From CAJJDF01 sp965655625 (GTDB lineage Bacteria > Bacteroidota > Bacteroidia > Flavobacteriales_D > CAJJDF01): a stretch of DNA of 55,677 nucleotides. The notes under the pieces were generated by a model that saw only the letters and a list, made by a program, of their open reading frames with translations, had not been told where the DNA came from and searched no databases. Numbering within the stretch: position 1 is the first letter of the stretch; every line of letters starts with the position of its first letter. Both the position numbers and the translations under genes were made by a program. Positions 51,349 to 55,677 of the stretch are shown piece by piece. The stretch is from positions 1 to 55,677 of the forward strand of contig CBFHHA010000011.1 in the NCBI GenBank assembly GCA_965655625.1, read 5' to 3'.

Positions 51349-52890
51349 CTATTTAGCAATTCCAATTGCTCTTTTCTCACGAATTACGGTAACTCTTACT
51401 TGACCTGGATAAGTCATATCAGTCTGTATCTTTTGAGATATTTCAAAGGCCAATTCATCAGCTCTTTTATCTGAAACTTTTTCACTTTCTACCATCACCC
51501 TTAGTTCTCTTCCAGCTTGAATTGCAAATGCTTTACTTACACCGTCATAACTCAAAGCGGTTGTTTCCAAGTCTTTAATTCTTTGAATGTAAGACTCAAC
51601 AACTTCTCTTCTTGCGCCTGGTCTTGCTCCTGAAATCGCATCACACACCTGAATAATTGGAGAGTATAACGTAGTCATTTCCATTTCATCGTGGTGAGCT
51701 CCAATTGCGTTTACCACATCTGGCTTTTCACCATATTTCTCCGCACATTTGGCTCCAAGTATTGCGTGTGGCAATTCTGGTTCATCTTCCGGTACTTTTC
51801 CTATATCGTGCAACAATCCTGCTCTCTTAGCGGTTTTCGGATTCAATCCCAGCTCGCTTGCCATAGTCGCACATAAGTTGGCAACTTCTCTTGAGTGCTG
51901 CAACAAGTTTTGGCCGTACGAAGAACGGTATTTCATTCTCCCTACTAATTTAATAAGCTCAGGGTGTAACCCATGAATTCCTAAATCGATACAAGTCTTT
52001 TTTCCAGTCTCAACGATTTCTTCATCCAAAGCTTTTCTCGTTTTCTTCACTACTTCCTCAATCCTAGCTGGGTGAATTCTCCCATCAGAAACTAATTGGT
52101 GCAAAGATAATCTTGCAATCTCTCTTCGGATAGGATCAAAACAAGATAAAATGATTGCCTCCGGTGTATCGTCTACTATTATTTCAACTCCGGTTGCAGC
52201 TTCTAGCGCTCTAATGTTTCTTCCCTCTCTTCCAATAATTCTTCCCTTCACTTCGTCAGAAGGAATGTTAAATATCGAAACTGAATTTTCTACTGCTTTT
52301 TCTGTCGCCACTCTCTGAATAGATTGAATGACGATCTTTTTGGCCTCTTGGTTGGCCGATAATTTAGCTTCGTCTGCAATGTTTTTGATGTAAGCCATCG
52401 CATCGGTTTTGGCTTCATCTTTCAATGCTTCTACCAATTGTGCCTTTGCATCATCTTTGCTGTAGCCTGATAATTTTTCTAATTCGGCTACTTGTTTTTC
52501 TTGTTTTTTAGACAAATCTTCTCTTTTGGTATTCACAACCTCCAGTTGAGTTTCTAAGTCCTTTTTCAACCTATCCAATGATTTTTCTTTCTTGGATGTT
52601 TCTTCTAGCTTTTGAGAAATTTGTTTTTCCTTGCTTTTAATTCTGTCTTCTGCAGACTGAATTTTTCTGTTTTTTTCGTTCACAGCATTTTCATGCTTTT
52701 CTTTCAACGCCAAAAACTTCTCTTTTGCCTGCAAGATTTTTTCTTGCTTTATTGATTCTTGCTTTCCTTTGATCTCCGAAAGCATACTTTCCCTTTCGTT
52801 TTTCAAAAGGCCTTTGGAGAACATAAAAACTGCTCCTCCTCCGATTATGAGTCCTACTACGACTCCAATCACAATACTAATTAGTTCCAT
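51349..52890 (-). CDS. rny: ribonuclease Y
   Basis: 513 residues. An endoribonuclease that begins mRNA turnover, anchored in the membrane by its N-terminal helix (about 3-25). A long coiled coil (about 30-155), a KH domain (GRIIGREGRNIRALEAATGV) and the HD phosphohydrolase domain (AGLLHDIGKVPEDEPELPHA, IGAHHDE) follow in the family order. The C-terminus YPGQVRVTVIREKRA is characteristic. It ends the unit zapB-like, zapA, rny. Homologues in Bacteroidota take the place of RNase E. Confidence 0.96.
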   Translation of the reverse strand: MELISIVIGVVVGLIIGGGAVFMFSKGLLKNERESMLSEIKGKQESIKQEKILQAKEKFLALKEKHENAVNEKNRKIQSAEDRIKSKEKQISQKLEETSKKEKSLDRLKKDLETQLEVVNTKREDLSKKQEKQVAELEKLSGYSKDDAKAQLVEALKDEAKTDAMAYIKNIADEAKLSANQEAKKIVIQSIQRVATEKAVENSVSIFNIPSDEVKGRIIGREGRNIRALEAATGVEIIVDDTPEAIILSCFDPIRREIARLSLHQLVSDGRIHPARIEEVVKKTRKALDEEIVETGKKTCIDLGIHGLHPELIKLVGRMKYRSSYGQNLLQHSREVANLCATMASELGLNPKTAKRAGLLHDIGKVPEDEPELPHAILGAKCAEKYGEKPDVVNAIGAHHDEMEMTTLYSPIIQVCDAISGARPGARREVVESYIQRIKDLETTALSYDGVSKAFAIQAGRELRVMVESEKVSDKRADELAFEISQKIQTDMTYPGQVRVTVIREKRAIGIAK

Positions 52891-52949
52891 TTCTTTTTTT
52901 GTTTATTAATTCAACAGTAAAACAAAATGAAAGATGTACTAGGAAAAAT

Positions 52950-53240
52950 TTAAGAGAGTGCTTGATTCAGTAGAAAAAGCAATTCGTCCAATTTGGCAGA
53001 ATTATCTTTCACACGTACTGGCTCTGGTTGAGCTTGAGCTGTATGAATTTTATTCGCAAATTCCAAACAAGTCATTGCCAACAAATCCTGAGAATCCGTT
53101 ATTTTATATTGGTTCTTCAGTTTTGTTATGTTTTCAGCAATTGTGTTTGCCGACAACTCCACCCCTGCCTCTTCACTTTCTGAAACGGTTAGCGGATAAA
53201 CTCTGTCTCCAATTTTTATTTTAACGTTCTTCTTACTCAT
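52950..53240 (-). CDS. zapA: cell division protein ZapA
   Basis: 96 residues. ZapA cross-links FtsZ filaments. KIKIGDRVYPLTVSESEEAG with VELSANTIAENITKLKNQY and SQDLLAMTCLEFANKIHTAQ match the small ZapA of Flavobacteriia. It lies 13 bases after the coiled-coil gene and 59 before rny on the same strand. Confidence 0.9.
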   Translation of the reverse strand: MSKKNVKIKIGDRVYPLTVSESEEAGVELSANTIAENITKLKNQYKITDSQDLLAMTCLEFANKIHTAQAQPEPVRVKDNSAKLDELLFLLNQALS

Positions 53241-53253
53241 TCAAAACATTATA

Positions 53254-53541
53254 TTAACTCCTGAGCAATGCCATGCATTCCTCAATCTCTTTAATCATTC
53301 CATTTATTTTTGCCTCATCCAATTCTGTTTTCACTGGTGAGTCAACTCTTTCAATTGTTTTTAATTCTTCTACTTCTTTCACAAGTTTCGAATATCGATT
53401 TTCCTTCATTTCAATATCGTTTCTCAATGATTTATTTTCTTCTAGCAAACGCTCAGATTCAGATTTGTACTGATTTTTGAGGGCTATTAGCTCATTAATT
53501 TTTAGTGATATTTGTTCTATTTTCTGGTCTTCGCTACTCAT
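53254..53541 (-). CDS. ZapB-like small coiled-coil protein
   Basis: 95 residues from the ATG at 53541 (MSSEDQKIEQISLKIN); a GTG two codons earlier is the alternative. Almost entirely heptad repeats, rich in Lys, Glu, Leu (ERLLEENKSLRNDIEMKENR), with a short linker and a C-terminal helix. No enzyme motif. Its position immediately before zapA is the same in many Flavobacteriia, so a role with ZapA in FtsZ ring organisation is inferred. Confidence 0.65.
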   Translation of the reverse strand: MSSEDQKIEQISLKINELIALKNQYKSESERLLEENKSLRNDIEMKENRYSKLVKEVEELKTIERVDSPVKTELDEAKINGMIKEIEECMALLRS

Positions 53542-53673
53542 GTCCACGATTGATGTAGATATTTTACGAATTTACTAATACTAATTTAATTCAGCTAATT
53601 TAATTTTTACAATTATTCTCCACTCAAAGTGAATAACTTTTTCTTATTTTCCACTGATTCAGTAGCAAACCTT

Positions 53674-53681
53674 TATTTTTG
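53674..53681 (+). promoter_or_regulatory. -7 element overlapping the start region of the M23 peptidase gene
   Basis: TATTTTTG matches TAnnTTTG and ends only 4 bases before the ATG at 53686. If it is the true -7 element, the transcript would start at or near the ATG and be leaderless. Confidence 0.3.
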
Positions 53682-53685
53682 TTCC

Positions 53686-55416
53686 ATGAAACATTTGCAC
53701 CCCTCCATCTTATATTTATCTCTTGTAATTCTCTTATTTTCGTCAAATTACACACTGTCTCAATCGCCACCAGACTCCACTAATTTCGGTTCACCCCTCG
53801 ACATTTCATTGTATGTAGCTGGAAATTTTGGTGAGGTTCGCTCCAATCATTTTCACACAGGGATTGATTTTAAAACTCAAGGTGTAGAAGGCAAAAAAAT
53901 TTATGCAATTGAGGATGGTTATGTTTCTCGAATTTCATACTCCCATTACGGATACGGCAAAGCTCTTTATATCAATCACCCAAGTGGATATACCAGTGTC
54001 TATGCACACCTATCTAATTTTAATACAACTATTGACAAAGCCGCTCGAAACCATCAATATTCCAACCAAAAAGAGACGTTCAACCTATATTTAGACTCAA
54101 CTGTATTACTGGTAAAAAAAGGAGAAATAATTGGTTTAAGTGGTAATTCAGGAGGGTCCTACGCTCCACATTTACATTTTGAAATACGTGAAACGAAATC
54201 CGAACATCCAATGAATCCTCTTTTATTTGGTTATCAAATAACGGACAGTAAAAAACCCTTGATTAATAATTTAAAAATTTATCCATTGGATAAATTTTCG
54301 CTGGTAGATGGACAGCAAAAAGCTCAAATAATTCCAGTAAAGAAAAACAAAAACGGAAAATATTTCATTGGCAAAACAATAAGGGCTTACGGTAATATTG
54401 GATGCGCGCTTCACTCTACCGACAGATTGAATGCCCGGAATATTTGCGGTTTGTATTCTTTGAATCTATCAGTTAATGACACCCATTTATTTGGACATAA
54501 AATGGATAAATTGGATTTCTCAACTAGTAGATACGTCAATCATCATGTGGATTACCCAAGGCATAAGCTTTATAACAACTCGTTTCACAAATCATTTCTT
54601 AACGGAAACAATAAGCTCGAAATTTACACCCAAATTAATAAGGGTTATACTCACATAGAAAACGATTCCTCTTATAAATTTAGTTACTTAGCTAAAGATT
54701 TTGCTGGAAACACCTCTAAATTAAGCTATCACATAAAAGGTGACTCAACGGGCTATGCAAAAGCCATTGCAAACAAAACTACTTGCGATAATTATTTTTC
54801 CTATAACACTGCCAATTTAATGGAACAAAATGGATTTACAGCCTTGCTGACTCCAAATACGATATATGAGGATTTGTGTGTAACTTATTCTGTTAACACT
54901 AGCAACAATTACCTTTCGGACATTCACAGTTTTGGAACAAAATTGGCAGGAATTCAGAAAACTTACAAGCTCATTATTACTCCAACCAAACCCATTGACT
55001 CGACTCTTCACGATAAATTACTAATTGTATCCATCAACAACAAAGGTAGTATAACAGATTGCGGTGGTGAATACCAGTTAGGCACGGTTACTACAAGAGT
55101 AAAACAATTCGGAAAGTTTGCCATTACAATGGACACTACAAAACCAGTTTTGGTATTGCTCTCGGACACTTCTAAATTAAATCCGAAAAGCACCCTCGTG
55201 TTTAAAATTGGAGATAATTTATCTGGCATAGAAAGTTATTCTGCTAACCTAAATGGAAAATGGATTTTAACTGAATACAAACGCAAAAAAGCAAGATGGT
55301 ATGTCTCTCTTTCCGAAATGGAAGAATTAACTTCCGGAAAGCAAATCTTAGAAGTTGAAGTAATTGATGAGAAAGGGAATGTTAATTTACAGAGATTTGA
55401 TCTTGAGATAAATTAG
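53686..55416 (+). CDS. M23 family zinc metallopeptidase
   Basis: 576 residues from the ATG at 53686 (MKHLHPSILYLSLV), which places a signal peptide at the N-terminus; an upstream TTG at 53629 gives 19 extra residues that do not fit. The LytM/M23 domain is at about residues 25-190: SNHFHTGIDFKTQ carries the first zinc His and Asp, GYTSVYAHLSNF and APHLHFEIRETK the other zinc and catalytic His. The large C-terminal part (about 200-576) has two or more beta-sandwich domains. It should cleave peptidoglycan peptide cross-links in the periplasm, for cell growth or separation. Its promoter may be very close to the start. Confidence 0.88.
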   Translation: MKHLHPSILYLSLVILLFSSNYTLSQSPPDSTNFGSPLDISLYVAGNFGEVRSNHFHTGIDFKTQGVEGKKIYAIEDGYVSRISYSHYGYGKALYINHPSGYTSVYAHLSNFNTTIDKAARNHQYSNQKETFNLYLDSTVLLVKKGEIIGLSGNSGGSYAPHLHFEIRETKSEHPMNPLLFGYQITDSKKPLINNLKIYPLDKFSLVDGQQKAQIIPVKKNKNGKYFIGKTIRAYGNIGCALHSTDRLNARNICGLYSLNLSVNDTHLFGHKMDKLDFSTSRYVNHHVDYPRHKLYNNSFHKSFLNGNNKLEIYTQINKGYTHIENDSSYKFSYLAKDFAGNTSKLSYHIKGDSTGYAKAIANKTTCDNYFSYNTANLMEQNGFTALLTPNTIYEDLCVTYSVNTSNNYLSDIHSFGTKLAGIQKTYKLIITPTKPIDSTLHDKLLIVSINNKGSITDCGGEYQLGTVTTRVKQFGKFAITMDTTKPVLVLLSDTSKLNPKSTLVFKIGDNLSGIESYSANLNGKWILTEYKRKKARWYVSLSEMEELTSGKQILEVEVIDEKGNVNLQRFDLEIN

Positions 55417-55539
55417 TTTTCAGTGCACTTTTTAAACTCTGTAATCACTTCCTCAAAATCGATCTAGCAGGAAGAGGAGAACTATCCTCATGTCAGTTCA
55501 AGTGATTTAGTATAATTATGATTTAAATTGCCTCAACAA

Positions 55540-55677
55540 CTACACCTTTGTCCTCACTTTCTTCCAATCCTTAATTTGCCAATTGGTATAGCAAGTAGCC
55601 ACATGATTTTGTTCCGCATCATGAAGTTTTACCTCACACTTTTTGTAGGTTACCCCTTCTTTTTTCAAAATAGATTT
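55540..55677 (-). CDS. C-terminal end of an unidentified gene
   Basis: The frame is open from the right edge to the stop at 55540-55542, giving 45 residues that read KSILKKEGVTYKKCEVKL and continue to NWQIKDWKKVRTKV. Alternating charged and hydrophobic residues with VKLHDAEQNHVATCYTNW look like the last strands of a hotdog-fold thioesterase-like protein (DUF4442-type), but this is a weak guess. The start lies outside the window. The 123 bases between it and the M23 gene show no further feature. Confidence 0.45.
   Translation of the reverse strand, partial: KSILKKEGVTYKKCEVKLHDAEQNHVATCYTNWQIKDWKKVRTKV

Noticed and set aside
53629..53685. Longer M23 peptidase start at TTG
   Set aside because: The ATG at 53686 gives a normal signal peptide at the N-terminus, whereas the longer form puts it inside the protein.
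1..55677. CRISPR arrays, prophage modules, intact insertion sequences, restriction-modification or toxin-antitoxin operons
   Set aside because: I saw no regularly spaced direct repeats, no transposase or integrase motif in an intact frame and no such genes in the translations.

Overview
The window looks like one chromosomal segment of a Bacteroidota bacterium, most likely class Flavobacteriia (order Flavobacteriales); this is inferred from gene content, not from a search. The evidence is: two giant secreted proteins with type IX secretion (T9SS) C-terminal signals, one type A and one type B; promoters of the Bacteroidota TTG / TAnnTTTG form instead of TTGACA/TATAAT; tRNA genes without encoded CCA; almost no Shine-Dalgarno sequences; DUF4270, RNase Y and ZapA; and the neighbour orders uppS-bamA-ompH-ompH, glgA-like-DUF4270-glmS next to panC, and tgt-lptG next to an ECF sigma gene. 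A run of 98 N (1873-1970) shows it is an assembled scaffold.

Layout. 1-2700: start of gpmI, then pssA-purS, a DUF1573 gene cut by the N gap, and a membrane protein. 2770-6950: envelope genes (a TPR-like secreted protein, an outer-membrane barrel, an Omp28-like thioredoxin lipoprotein, a Cys-rich small lipoprotein), a small zinc-ribbon gene overlapping a DUF6122 gene, and DUF1456. 6975-10540: polA and rsmA. 10786-15553: a pair of M16 peptidase genes, a PolB-like 3'-5' exonuclease and a small membrane protein. 15640-20148: uppS, bamA and two ompH/skp genes (cell-wall lipid carrier and outer-membrane assembly). 20238-24506: recG, Thermus-like isocitrate dehydrogenase, CutA-like protein, tRNA-Met. 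24739-28887: a 1382-residue beta-helix/FN3 T9SS cargo. 29000-33400: ACP phosphodiesterase, paaG-like and paaH-like fatty/aromatic acyl-CoA genes, tRNA-Ser and small conserved proteins. 33400-35350: a strikingly AT-rich stretch with decayed and orphan genes, the one clearly accessory region. 35511-45813: glmS, DUF4270, glgA-like, panC, DUF2007, GumN-like lipoprotein, a sodium symporter, a TPR protein, rsmG. 45814-51284: a frameshifted ECF sigma gene, tgt, an LptF/LptG permease and a PKD-containing T9SS type B cargo. 51349-55677: rny, zapA, a ZapB-like coiled coil, an M23 peptidase, and the end of an unidentified gene.

Most of the window is housekeeping plus envelope biogenesis. I see no defence system, CRISPR array, prophage, intact transposon or biosynthetic cluster. 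The points most worth following are: the ECF sigma frameshift; a Tgt that has lost all three zinc cysteines while keeping the zinc histidine; a GlgA-like protein without KTGGL motif or C-terminal domain; the AT-rich relic region; an orphan consensus promoter followed by a hairpin at 3746-3957; and two degenerate intergenic palindromic repeats. None of these by itself demonstrates a new system.
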